Assembly (NCBI GenBank): GCA_903861125.1
Contig: CAIOTF010000052.1
Coordinates: 1 to 50,515 of the forward strand
Direction: 5' to 3'
DNA length: 50,515 nucleotides
From: an uncultured Ignavibacteriota bacterium
GTDB taxonomy: Bacteria; Bacteroidota; Ignavibacteria; UBA10030; UBA8401
Below are positions 32,722 to 39,822 of the stretch, piece after piece (positions within the stretch are counted from its first letter, which is position 1; each line of letters starts with the position of its first letter). Below the pieces are notes generated by a model that worked only from the letters and a program-made list of their open reading frames with translations, did not search any database and was not told the origin of the DNA. Position numbers and translations under genes: made by a program.

Positions 32722-33420
32722 TTATTCGAACACTTTTTCCAGCATCTGATACCGGCTGTGTACCGTTCCTTCAGATTTTGTGAGCAAATCGACCGCCTTT
32801 GCTGCACGAACTTCACCAACATACGCTTTCACCGATTCAGAAAGAAGCGTGCGGCGTTTTTCGTACATCTCTTTTTTCTTTTCCCATTTTGCCGGAAGTT
32901 TCACAGTGTCGACGGTCGCCATCGCAGCCGAAAGATCTTCGGCAGATTTTTTAATCATCTCTATATTTTTTTCCGGAATATAATAATGATGAATTGAATA
33001 CAGAACCCGGTGGAACTCATCGATCTCTTTTGTTACCGGCCTCACGATCCGGATCATATGTTCGTACAGCATATGAACATTTTCCGCAGCCTTAAGAATC
33101 CGCAATGTGTCATTTCCGGCAATACTCATCCGGTATTCATCAACTGCCGTACGGAGTTCTCCTTTTTTCTCGTCCCATTTTATCTGTTTATCGCGCAGAA
33201 TACCCGGCAGTACTGCCGCGGCAAGTTTGATGTATGCAGTATCTACCTGCGGAAAAAGCTGTTTCAATGTTTGAATATCTTTTGCCGGCCACGCTTCGTG
33301 CCATATTGCATAGATCGGTTTGTGAAAGGCATCAAGTTCCGGTATCCTCCCTTTTGTTTCATCCGGCAACTGGGCAGTTAACGGCAGAGTAAGCAGAGCA
33401 AGAACAATCATCATTTTCAT
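32722..33420 (-). CDS. Exported protein with an internal duplication, function unknown
   Basis: This 232-residue protein has a signal peptide (MKMMIVLALLTLPLTAQ) and a mature part built from two similar helical repeats: ELDAFHKPIYAIWHEAWP, then AKDIQTLKQLFPQV, and EIDEFHRVLYSIHHYYIP, then EKNIEMIKKSAEDL. In both repeats conserved His lie in the pattern FH....Y.I.H, and each ends P(A/E)K(D/N)I. This indicates tandem duplication of an about 100-residue unit, perhaps a helical bundle with metal-binding His. No family is recognised. The gene lies downstream of the rubrerythrin terminator, and its promoter must sit in the short 33421-33447 gap or rely on read-through. Confidence 0.8.
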   Translation of the reverse strand: MKMMIVLALLTLPLTAQLPDETKGRIPELDAFHKPIYAIWHEAWPAKDIQTLKQLFPQVDTAYIKLAAAVLPGILRDKQIKWDEKKGELRTAVDEYRMSIAGNDTLRILKAAENVHMLYEHMIRIVRPVTKEIDEFHRVLYSIHHYYIPEKNIEMIKKSAEDLSAAMATVDTVKLPAKWEKKKEMYEKRRTLLSESVKAYVGEVRAAKAVDLLTKSEGTVHSRYQMLEKVFE

Positions 33421-33447
33421 TGTATTTCTCCTATGTATTAATCAGCA

Positions 33448-33484
33448 ATAAAAAAGGGACCCTGCACTGCGCACGAAGTCCCTT
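33448..33484 (-). terminator. Rho-independent terminator of the rubrerythrin gene
   Basis: On the minus strand, AAGGGAC (33484-33478) pairs with GTCCCTT (33460-33454) around a 17-nt loop and is followed by a run of T (33455-33450). It begins 26 bp after the stop codon of the rubrerythrin gene. The strong stem and the T-run make this the clearest terminator in the window. Confidence 0.85.
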
Positions 33485-33509
33485 CCATTTTTCAATGTTT
33501 GTGTCTTCG

Positions 33510-34130
33510 TCATGCGCCGATAGTAATAAACCGTTCTTTCGGTGTCATCGAGATTCCGCAGCGTGCCGGTGCTTCGCCGTCGTACGTATTGCCGCAGGTT
33601 TGGCAGACCATATATTTTGAGGGAAGCATTGTTTCTTTATTTGCCTTCATTTGTTCGGCAGCATTCTTATATAATGCCTGATGCTTCTTTTCGGTCTGGT
33701 AGGCATAGTTGAAAGAGATCAATGCCAGATTCACATTTTCTTTTTGAGCCTGTTTGATGAATCCGGGATACATCGTTGCGATCTCGTACGATTCTCCTTT
33801 ATATGCATCCTCTAAATTTTCTTTGGTCGATTTCACGGAATATTCAGGTTTGAATTCTTCCATTTTTTCCCCAAGCTGTTCCAGAACGGCGCGATGATTG
33901 TTGGCATGGATCAATTCCGCTTTCGAAGCTGCTTCAAACAATACTGCGATCTTTGCAAACCCTTCTTCTTTTGCTTTTAAGGCATACGCCGCATATTTAG
34001 CGCTGGCTGTCGTTTCGCCTTTGATCGCCGCTTTGATATTCCCGATCGTCTTCGATGCTTCCTTTGAAAAACCGATACTGCTTACTGCGAACAGTGTGAG
34101 TACGGCAAAAAATAATGTACGTAGTTTCAT
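33510..34130 (-). CDS. Exported rubrerythrin with an incomplete rubredoxin-like site
   Basis: This 206-residue protein begins with a signal peptide (MKLRTLFFAVLTLFAVSSIGFS), unusual for a rubrerythrin. The diiron ferritin-like domain follows with the expected pattern: KGETTASAKY, FEAASKAELIHANNH, KGESYEIATMYP, YQTEKKHQALY. These supply the Glu and His ligands. The C-terminal rubredoxin-like part has CQTCGNTY and a single Cys in ARCGISMTPKERF, where a second CxxC pair is expected; the fourth Fe ligand is missing. It may still bind a metal loosely or have lost direct electron transfer. Rubrerythrins reduce hydrogen peroxide. The gene follows an OmpR-type operator array. Confidence 0.9.
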   Translation of the reverse strand: MKLRTLFFAVLTLFAVSSIGFSKEASKTIGNIKAAIKGETTASAKYAAYALKAKEEGFAKIAVLFEAASKAELIHANNHRAVLEQLGEKMEEFKPEYSVKSTKENLEDAYKGESYEIATMYPGFIKQAQKENVNLALISFNYAYQTEKKHQALYKNAAEQMKANKETMLPSKYMVCQTCGNTYDGEAPARCGISMTPKERFITIGA

Positions 34131-34185
34131 TGGTGACCTCTCTGTTTGGTGATTGATGAGTGTAATTCTCTTACGATGATAACAT

Positions 34186-34243
34186 CAATATACACCGGCA
34201 CATCTTAAACCATTCTAAAGTGATCCTTAAAATCTGCTTAAAA
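34186..34243 (-). promoter_or_regulatory. Array of four 11-bp-spaced half-sites plus -10-like element upstream of rubrerythrin
   Basis: On the plus strand, half-sites CTTAAAC (34204), CTAAAGT (34215), CTTAAAA (34226) and CTTAAAA (34237) begin exactly 11 bp apart. That spacing is characteristic of OmpR/PhoB-type regulators binding in tandem. On the minus strand the array ends 11 nt before a TATATTG element (34192-34186), then a 55-nt leader to the rubrerythrin ATG at 34130. The same arrangement occurs before the two-component operon (36850-36907). The likely binder is the OmpR-family regulator encoded at 35636-36304. Confidence 0.85.
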
Positions 34244-34256
34244 CGGAAAGAAATGC

Positions 34257-35639
34257 TTATACGAAGGTCATTGTGAAGGTTGTTCCGACTGCAGGAGTGC
34301 TTTTTATCGAAATTCCAAGATGCTGTATCTCAGCCAAGCGCTTCACAATGGCCAATCCGATCCCTTTCCCAGCTGTTTGCGATGTGCGGGATTCATCAAC
34401 GCGGTAGAATCGATCGAAGATCTTCGAGAGCTGATCCTGCGGAATGCCGCAGCCGTGATCGGCAATGGTACACGTAACGCCGCCGGAATCCTTCCCTATG
34501 CTTACTTCAACGGACTGATCATTGGATGAATATTTGATTGCATTGGAAAGTATATTTTCAATGATGATCTTCGTCATCGAAATATCCGCTTTCACCACAA
34601 ATGCTTCCTCGGTAAGCATCCGAAGGGAAATATTTTTTTCAGCCGAAGCATATTCCATTCGTTTAACACAATCGCCGATAAGTGCGTTGAGCTCAAATTC
34701 AACAACGGATGGACGGACCATTCCGCTCTCAAAACGTGCAAACTCCAGCAGTTGGTCCACCAATTGCGACATTTGATCAACTTCATTCATCACATAACGG
34801 ATCTTATCAACATATTGCTCGCGCTCGCGCGGCTTGCGGATGAGTACTTCGAGCGTCCCTTTTATGACCGACAGCGGCGTCCGCAATTCGTGTGAGGCAT
34901 CGGCGGTGAATTGTTTTTCACGAATAACGACATCCCGCAAACGGTCCAAGAGATTATTGATAGTATATGCCAACGTATAGATCTCATCCTTATTCTGCGG
35001 CAGAACGATCCGTTCATCCAGATTCTCTTTCGTGATCTTTTCAGCCGTAGCAATTACTGTGTTAATGGGAGCGATGGAACGTCCGGCAATGAACCGCGAA
35101 ATAAAGAACAGCGCAATAAGCACAATCGGATACCCGATAATGAGCGTAAGACGAAGGTTCTTAAGAACGATCAGAGATTCCTGCAGTGGTATGGCAATGA
35201 CCAGGTACGCAAGGGTCCTTCCTGTCGGATTTCGGATCGGTAGTTGCAATTGCCGGATCGGCGCACCGGCAAGCAGTGTATCGAAGTACGATTTTTCGCT
35301 GATGGCGTGACTAAAAAACAACGCACCTTCGCGCAAATTCGGTGTTTTTTTCGCCACCGTTCCCGTCGTATCAACAATTTGAACAAATGTTGGATTCACC
35401 TCAATCAGGCCGTGTTCCTTTTCATTCCACTCGTTAGGATTTGCATACACGATGGCATTATCCAAAACAACAATACTGGAATAGACCTCCTGTATCTCTG
35501 CATCCAGATCGGAATCCAGGTGATTATAAACGGTTTGAAAAATTACGATGTAGATAAGGGAGAACAGTGCGGCGATAAGCAGTGCTGTAACGGCAATGTA
35601 GGTAAATGCAATCCTATTTCGAATGCTGAAATGTTTCAT
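34257..35639 (-). CDS. Membrane-bound sensor histidine kinase of the adjacent OmpR-type system
   Basis: This 460-residue kinase has TM1 (about 10-35), an extracytoplasmic domain (about 35-165), TM2 (about 165-190), HAMP, HisKA with DASHELRTPLSVI (His250), and HATPase with NILSNAIKYS, DHGCGIPQDQ and GKGIGLAIVKRL. This is the CusS/PhoR-like class. It overlaps the regulator gene by 4 bp (ATGA). It should sense an envelope signal and phosphorylate the regulator. Linked genes (exported rubrerythrin, P1B-4 ATPase) suggest a metal or oxidative signal, but the ligand is not known. Confidence 0.93.
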   Translation of the reverse strand: MKHFSIRNRIAFTYIAVTALLIAALFSLIYIVIFQTVYNHLDSDLDAEIQEVYSSIVVLDNAIVYANPNEWNEKEHGLIEVNPTFVQIVDTTGTVAKKTPNLREGALFFSHAISEKSYFDTLLAGAPIRQLQLPIRNPTGRTLAYLVIAIPLQESLIVLKNLRLTLIIGYPIVLIALFFISRFIAGRSIAPINTVIATAEKITKENLDERIVLPQNKDEIYTLAYTINNLLDRLRDVVIREKQFTADASHELRTPLSVIKGTLEVLIRKPREREQYVDKIRYVMNEVDQMSQLVDQLLEFARFESGMVRPSVVEFELNALIGDCVKRMEYASAEKNISLRMLTEEAFVVKADISMTKIIIENILSNAIKYSSNDQSVEVSIGKDSGGVTCTIADHGCGIPQDQLSKIFDRFYRVDESRTSQTAGKGIGLAIVKRLAEIQHLGISIKSTPAVGTTFTMTFV

Positions 35640-36304
35640 ACGTCGCGGATCATGTATCCCACCCCGCGCACGGTTTGAATATGATCTTTCCCGTCTTTCG
35701 TGGTGAGTTTTTTCCGGAGGGAATTGATATAGACATCGATTACCGATGTGTCGGCATCAAAATGGATGTCCCATACGTGTTCGATAATCCGGGTGCGTGT
35801 GCAAACGGCGTTCTTGTTACGGAGGAGAAATTCAAGCAATGCAAATTCTTTTTGGGTAAATGGGATCTCGGTATTATCTTTGCGGACCGTGTGGGTGAGT
35901 ATATCCATTTCGATAGCACCAACGGTCAATGTCGATATTTCACTGCTTCCCGTCCGCATTTGAACGCGGATACGCGCAAGCAGTTCATCAAAAGCGAACG
36001 GTTTTTTAATATAATCATTTGCTCCGGCTTCTAATCCGAACACGGTATCCTGCACGGTATCTTTTGCCGTTAAAAAGATGATCGGCACCGAACTATTTTT
36101 TTTCCGGATCTCCCTGCAGACTTCTATGCCGCTCATTCCGGGAAGCATCCAGTCCAGAAGGATAATATCGTATTCGTTCTCCCGGGAGAGCAACAAACCA
36201 TTCTTACCGTCGACAGCAACATCAACGGCAAATCCTTCCTCTTTCAGACCGTCGCGCAAAAAATTTGCGATCCCTTTTTCATCTTCTACAACAAGAATTC
36301 TCAT
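35636..36304 (-). CDS. OmpR-family response regulator
   Basis: This 222-residue regulator has a receiver domain with VVEDEKG, phospho-acceptor Asp in DIILLDWMLPG, Thr in IFLTAKD and Lys in YIKKPF, and a C-terminal winged-helix domain (FTQKEFALLEFLLRN, then VIDVYINSLRKKL, RGVGYMI). It is coupled to the kinase at 34257-35639 by a 4-bp overlap and lies 6 bp after the DUF2231 gene. Members bind direct repeats with 11-bp spacing. Two such arrays exist at 34204-34243 and 36868-36907, so it probably regulates its own operon and the rubrerythrin. Confidence 0.95.
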   Translation of the reverse strand: MRILVVEDEKGIANFLRDGLKEEGFAVDVAVDGKNGLLLSRENEYDIILLDWMLPGMSGIEVCREIRKKNSSVPIIFLTAKDTVQDTVFGLEAGANDYIKKPFAFDELLARIRVQMRTGSSEISTLTVGAIEMDILTHTVRKDNTEIPFTQKEFALLEFLLRNKNAVCTRTRIIEHVWDIHFDADTSVIDVYINSLRKKLTTKDGKDHIQTVRGVGYMIRDV

Positions 36305-36310
36305 GGACCC

Positions 36311-36820
36311 CTATTCTTTATCTTCCTTCGTGCTTTCAGCAGGTGTTGCTGTTGAATCCGCAGGGAATGTCTCGAAACCGAGGTTTAACTGCACGCCCGC
36401 CGCATGTTTGTATACCAGTTCTCCGCCGAAAAATCCTGTTCTGGCTACCGAAAGAACTGCAGATAAAAAAAATACATAGGCAATGGTTCTGTATATACCG
36501 GAGTATTTTTTGAACAGGACTACCGCAATTCTTACCAGTGCCGCAATGATAACAAGCCATAACGTCAATTCAGCGGCCCCTTCATGCGTTTCGAGCGCAA
36601 GTTTTAATGCACCCACTTCCGTTATGCCGTCACCGGCATTCTGACCTGAAAAATAGGCGGCAACAGATCCTGCAGCACCTAAAAGTAACAAATAAAATCC
36701 CGCGGTGCTAAAAAATTCTTTTCTCAGCGCCAAACCGACCGTTTCGGAGAGGAAACCGACAATGAGCAGAGCAATGGGAAAATGGACAAGCATAGGGTGT
36801 ATATGGGAGAGATCCGGCAT
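36311..36820 (-). CDS. DUF2231-type membrane protein, first gene of the two-component operon
   Basis: This protein of about 169 residues starts at the ATG at 36820, preceded by AAAGGA at a good distance (an upstream in-frame start at 36859 is less likely). It begins MPDLSHIHPMLVHFPIALLI, the hallmark of DUF2231 with conserved His residues, and has four predicted membrane helices. DUF2231 proteins are probably haem- or metal-associated membrane proteins; the precise role is unknown. The C-terminus is acidic (STATPAESTKEDKE). It lies 6 bp before the response-regulator gene, so it is likely part of the signalling system or one of its targets. Confidence 0.88.
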   Translation of the reverse strand: MPDLSHIHPMLVHFPIALLIVGFLSETVGLALRKEFFSTAGFYLLLLGAAGSVAAYFSGQNAGDGITEVGALKLALETHEGAAELTLWLVIIAALVRIAVVLFKKYSGIYRTIAYVFFLSAVLSVARTGFFGGELVYKHAAGVQLNLGFETFPADSTATPAESTKEDKE

Positions 36821-36849
36821 AGTGTACTTCCTTTCATAATTGTGTACAC

Positions 36850-36907
36850 CAAAATACAATACGGATGTTTAAGACTGACTAAAGAGATTCTTAAGATTTG
36901 CTTAATT
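36850..36907 (-). promoter_or_regulatory. Array of four 11-bp-spaced half-sites plus -10-like element upstream of the two-component operon
   Basis: On the plus strand, TTTAAGA (36868), CTAAAGA (36879), CTTAAGA (36890) and CTTAATT (36901) begin exactly 11 bp apart. On the minus strand the array ends 11 nt before TATTTTG (36856-36850), then a 29-nt leader to the ATG at 36820. Aligned with the rubrerythrin array in the same orientation, 29 of 40 bases match. Array-to-heptamer spacing is identical. This fits autoregulation by the OmpR-type regulator encoded in the operon. Confidence 0.85.
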
Positions 36908-37052
36908 CAAATGCTTTCCATGGAAATGATCTATTTCTAAGAAGCACGCTGAGCAGGGGTATTTTTTACGTTGCAAGGTTCTCTCTATTTTGCACAACTA
37001 TTCAACGCCGCAGTTCTGCTGAGGGACATAACTGTCGTACGTGAAGGTGTAT
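36908..37052. other. Intergenic region between envelope gene cluster and two-component operon promoter
   Basis: No gene, repeat or strong terminator is visible in this stretch. It separates the stop of the minus-strand lipoprotein-like gene at 37053 from the operator array upstream of the two-component operon. Confidence 0.4.
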
Positions 37053-37643
37053 TTATTTTTTTACAGGCAAGCCGGTTTCAGGATCGAATTGTATATTCTT
37101 TTTTTCAACCGGAACTCCGGTAAGCGGATCAAAGGGCTTTACGGATTGATCGGTTGCAGCAGGCTGATCGATGTATCTCACAAGATCTCCTTCAACTTCA
37201 TACGTTTTCAGGTCTTCATACATCGGAATGACCATAATGAGAAACAGCGGTGGGAACATGATGCCCCCTAAAAAACCAATGCCGAGAGGTAGAGCTACAT
37301 CTCCTATTGCTACTTTACCTCTGATACTGACATTCACAAGAGCGTCTGCCTGACTATTGCTCAGTTCCGAACGGAGCAATTCGTTCAGGTCAACGCTGCC
37401 GTTCTGCGCATTCATTCGGACGAGGAAAAGAAACGAAACTTTTTGCTGTACTACTATATGTTTAACTACTTCGTATTTCCTATTAATATCCGTTGTCATG
37501 CTTACCGTTTTCGTTCCCGGACGCAAAGAAAGGTCCACAGAGGTAAACGATGCACAATACGGAAAACATAATGTTGATACAATGATGATAATTGAAACTG
37601 ATATATTTTTCGGAAACATTTTCATCTGCATCGGTACAGGCAT
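37053..37643 (-). CDS. Exported lipoprotein-like protein with C-terminal FDPxTGxPV repeats
   Basis: This 196-residue protein has a hydrophobic N-terminus followed by a lipobox-like FPYC at about residues 28-31. The mature part includes a strand-rich segment (VVKHIVVQQKVSFLFLVR), a hydrophobic stretch with IGFLGGIMFPPLFLIMVIP (about 120-140), and two copies of FDP(L/E)TG(V/L)PV near the C-terminus. The upstream ATG at 37643 has a GGAG-like sequence; ATGs at 37625 and 37619 are alternatives. It lies 24 bp after the outer-membrane-like gene upstream and ends the operon. No family is recognised. Confidence 0.75.
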   Translation of the reverse strand: MPVPMQMKMFPKNISVSIIIIVSTLCFPYCASFTSVDLSLRPGTKTVSMTTDINRKYEVVKHIVVQQKVSFLFLVRMNAQNGSVDLNELLRSELSNSQADALVNVSIRGKVAIGDVALPLGIGFLGGIMFPPLFLIMVIPMYEDLKTYEVEGDLVRYIDQPAATDQSVKPFDPLTGVPVEKKNIQFDPETGLPVKK

Positions 37644-37667
37644 ACGGTCTCCGGAGTGATCAATGTT

Positions 37668-38876
37668 CTAAAGATGAAATCCCAAAACAAAACCGAAACA
37701 AGCATTACCGGATAATATTTGTTCCGGAAATCCTGCGGCCGCCTCCGGCGGGATAGTGACCGGAGGAAAATACGAATAGTCCGCTGTAAGGCCAAGCGTG
37801 AGATAGTCGCGTAAATAAAAGCTGCATTCACCAAACACCACCGCGCTTCCCATCGATTTATCAACATTGTACTGATATTTGGTCTCCGTCGTTGTTGTCT
37901 TATATTGCCCATTGACGATAGTAGAATTATAAGTTGTTATTCCGGCACCGCGGCGGTAAACGATCTTCGCAATACCAACTCCGCCCCCGACGGCAATATC
38001 CAGGTAATCGGGAATGTTGGCAACGAACGGTTTATATTTTCCAATCGCATGGTATCCTGTAACGGTAAACAATTGCTCATATCCGGTGGACGTTTGGACG
38101 CTATAGTCAGGGCTTGATGTATAGGACGACCGCGAAATTTTCGGTTCGCTGCTCCACTGAATTGCCGCACCGTATTCAAAGCTCTGGTCCGCTGAAAATG
38201 TTAATTGAATCTTCCGCAGCATCGTAAAGTCACTCACGCCAGCGCCATACATACCGTAATTATTTGTTCCGGCAACCTTTTCAAATTCGTCCTTCACATG
38301 CGCATACACACGGCCTCCCTGAACGCTTATATGAAGTTTGCGAATATCCTTGGTGTTAGAGAATATTCCGTACAGTTTTTCTCTTGCCGCTTTATTCTCC
38401 TGAGCGCTTCGGTTAAATTCCAGAACAAGTTCCTTATTCGACCCGGAATTTACAAAAACTCCTACACCTCCGCCGACAAGAATTCCCAAAGCAGAGGTAA
38501 GGATCAATCCGGCTCCGCCAGCATACGACTGCTCAAGAAATCCCGTCGGAAGTTCATCGGTGTGGCCGATCATCAGCGTACTGATGTACGTTCCGACAAT
38601 GGCGCCAGCCAGAAAAAGATTCCCTTCCTGTTCGCGGGAGAGGATGATAATTTTCGACAGTTCACCGACCTGAATGAGTTCCGTTCCTTTTGTTGAGACA
38701 ATGACAAGGGTGTCATCTTCCGTGCCTATTCGGATCTCCAGCAGATATCCGCTTGTTCCGGTACCAGATTTTGTAAAAACAACGGCGCGGTCTGTGGACC
38801 GTACCTGCGTTAGTGCTATGTGATGTATGAAGAGGAAACTCCACAGAGCGGTGAGGACGAAAATGTTCTTCTTCAT
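37668..38876 (-). CDS. Outer-membrane beta-barrel-like protein, function unknown
   Basis: This 402-residue protein (ATG at 38876) has a signal peptide (MKKNIFVLTALWSFLFIHHI, cleavage after LTQ), a small beta-rich domain (GYLLEIRIGTEDDTLVIV, then KGTELIQVGELSKIIIL), a Gly-rich hydrophobic stretch (about 100-150), and a C-terminal region of alternating aromatic strands ending NACFGFVLGFHL, typical of an outer-membrane barrel. A longer start from a TTG at 38906 is less likely. It overlaps no gene; the stop of the lipoprotein gene at 38887 is 10 bp upstream. Function is unknown. Confidence 0.8.
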   Translation of the reverse strand: MKKNIFVLTALWSFLFIHHIALTQVRSTDRAVVFTKSGTGTSGYLLEIRIGTEDDTLVIVSTKGTELIQVGELSKIIILSREQEGNLFLAGAIVGTYISTLMIGHTDELPTGFLEQSYAGGAGLILTSALGILVGGGVGVFVNSGSNKELVLEFNRSAQENKAAREKLYGIFSNTKDIRKLHISVQGGRVYAHVKDEFEKVAGTNNYGMYGAGVSDFTMLRKIQLTFSADQSFEYGAAIQWSSEPKISRSSYTSSPDYSVQTSTGYEQLFTVTGYHAIGKYKPFVANIPDYLDIAVGGGVGIAKIVYRRGAGITTYNSTIVNGQYKTTTTETKYQYNVDKSMGSAVVFGECSFYLRDYLTLGLTADYSYFPPVTIPPEAAAGFPEQILSGNACFGFVLGFHL

Positions 38877-38886
38877 AATGATAATT

Positions 38887-39279
38887 TTAAATGGAACTGA
38901 GAGCAATCATGAGCAGCGTAAAAAATATTCCCGATAAAATTGATAACGTGAACAATATGGTGCGTCCCGCGCTGAATTCCGACCGTTCAATTTTCGCATC
39001 CAGCACTTTTTCCAGATCGATCTGTACACGTTCATTGGAACGTGTATTGCCAACAACGGTTGTTTTTGCCGTCTGCCCTGTCTGCTTCCGATCCAGGTGA
39101 CCTCCGAGATCGTCAAAAAAAATTACAGCACCATTATCGAGCGTAATTTCAACAATTGTTTCGTCTGCCCACATGGACAGTTCATCGCGTATCAGCAGTT
39201 CATGCACCTTTGAAGAACATCCTACCAACAACATGCCGCACACTGCCGCAAGTGCCAATTCGAGCATCCGGTGCATCAT
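38887..39279 (-). CDS. Lipoprotein with a small beta-rich domain and C-terminal membrane helix
   Basis: This 130-residue protein has a lipoprotein signal peptide with lipobox LLVGCSS (Cys near residue 21). The mature part has a short beta-rich segment VEITLDNGAVIFFDDLG and ends in a hydrophobic helix (ILFTLSILSGIFFTLLMIALSS). No family is recognised. It belongs to a run of five exported proteins and may act with the outer-membrane proteins on both sides. The beta segment resembles those in the neighbours (G.(V/I).....G followed by a hydrophobic strand). Confidence 0.78.
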   Translation of the reverse strand: MMHRMLELALAAVCGMLLVGCSSKVHELLIRDELSMWADETIVEITLDNGAVIFFDDLGGHLDRKQTGQTAKTTVVGNTRSNERVQIDLEKVLDAKIERSEFSAGRTILFTLSILSGIFFTLLMIALSSI

Positions 39280-39312
39280 AGATTCCCTTTCGCATTCAGC
39301 GGTCCGTTCACC

Positions 39313-39822
39313 TTACGGTAAGACCACTTCCACATCCTGAAAAAAACTCTCGAATCCGAGCCATCCTCCGAACACTGCAAACACTACTGCAACAGCAGTC
39401 AATGAGGCCGGAGAGGATCCTTCGAAGAGAAGCGCAGTCGCACCCAGTCCAAATCCGCCGACAACAGCAGCGGATGCGACCATCAATATCCCTTCCGATA
39501 ATCCTGCCTTTTTTGTCAAAGAATGTATTAATGCCGTTTCAAAGTGCTCTTCGTTACCGTCGATTTCAAGAACGAATTGGTCTCCATTGGCCCGAACCAG
39601 ATTACCGGTCTTTGTTCCGGAATCCTTGAAATTCAAAGTCACGGCAGATCCTAGTAGATCACGAACTAGTCTTTGGATCTTCAATTTTGTCCCCGATGAC
39701 ACTGCAGAATGTTCCTGTGCCAGCAGGTGCTCAGTCAGAAAAAATGAAACACAGAGAATGAACAGAATCGAAACATACCGATTGTTCACGATCATCGATA
39801 TTTTTTTTCTTCTAGAATTCAA
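39313..39822 (-). CDS. Exported or membrane protein with a small beta-rich domain
   Basis: This 169-residue protein, if started at a TTG (39822), has GGAGGA just before it and a positively charged signal-peptide start (MNSRRKKISMIVNN); an ATG at 39795 would give 160 residues. The signal peptide is cleaved after LLAQ. A beta-rich segment, GSAVTLNFKDSGTKTGNLV, then DQFVLEIDGNEEHFETALI, is followed by a hydrophobic region with two likely helices (about 108-130 and 138-156). Function is unknown; the beta segment resembles those of the neighbouring exported proteins. Confidence 0.72.
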   Translation of the reverse strand: MNSRRKKISMIVNNRYVSILFILCVSFFLTEHLLAQEHSAVSSGTKLKIQRLVRDLLGSAVTLNFKDSGTKTGNLVRANGDQFVLEIDGNEEHFETALIHSLTKKAGLSEGILMVASAAVVGGFGLGATALLFEGSSPASLTAVAVVFAVFGGWLGFESFFQDVEVVLP

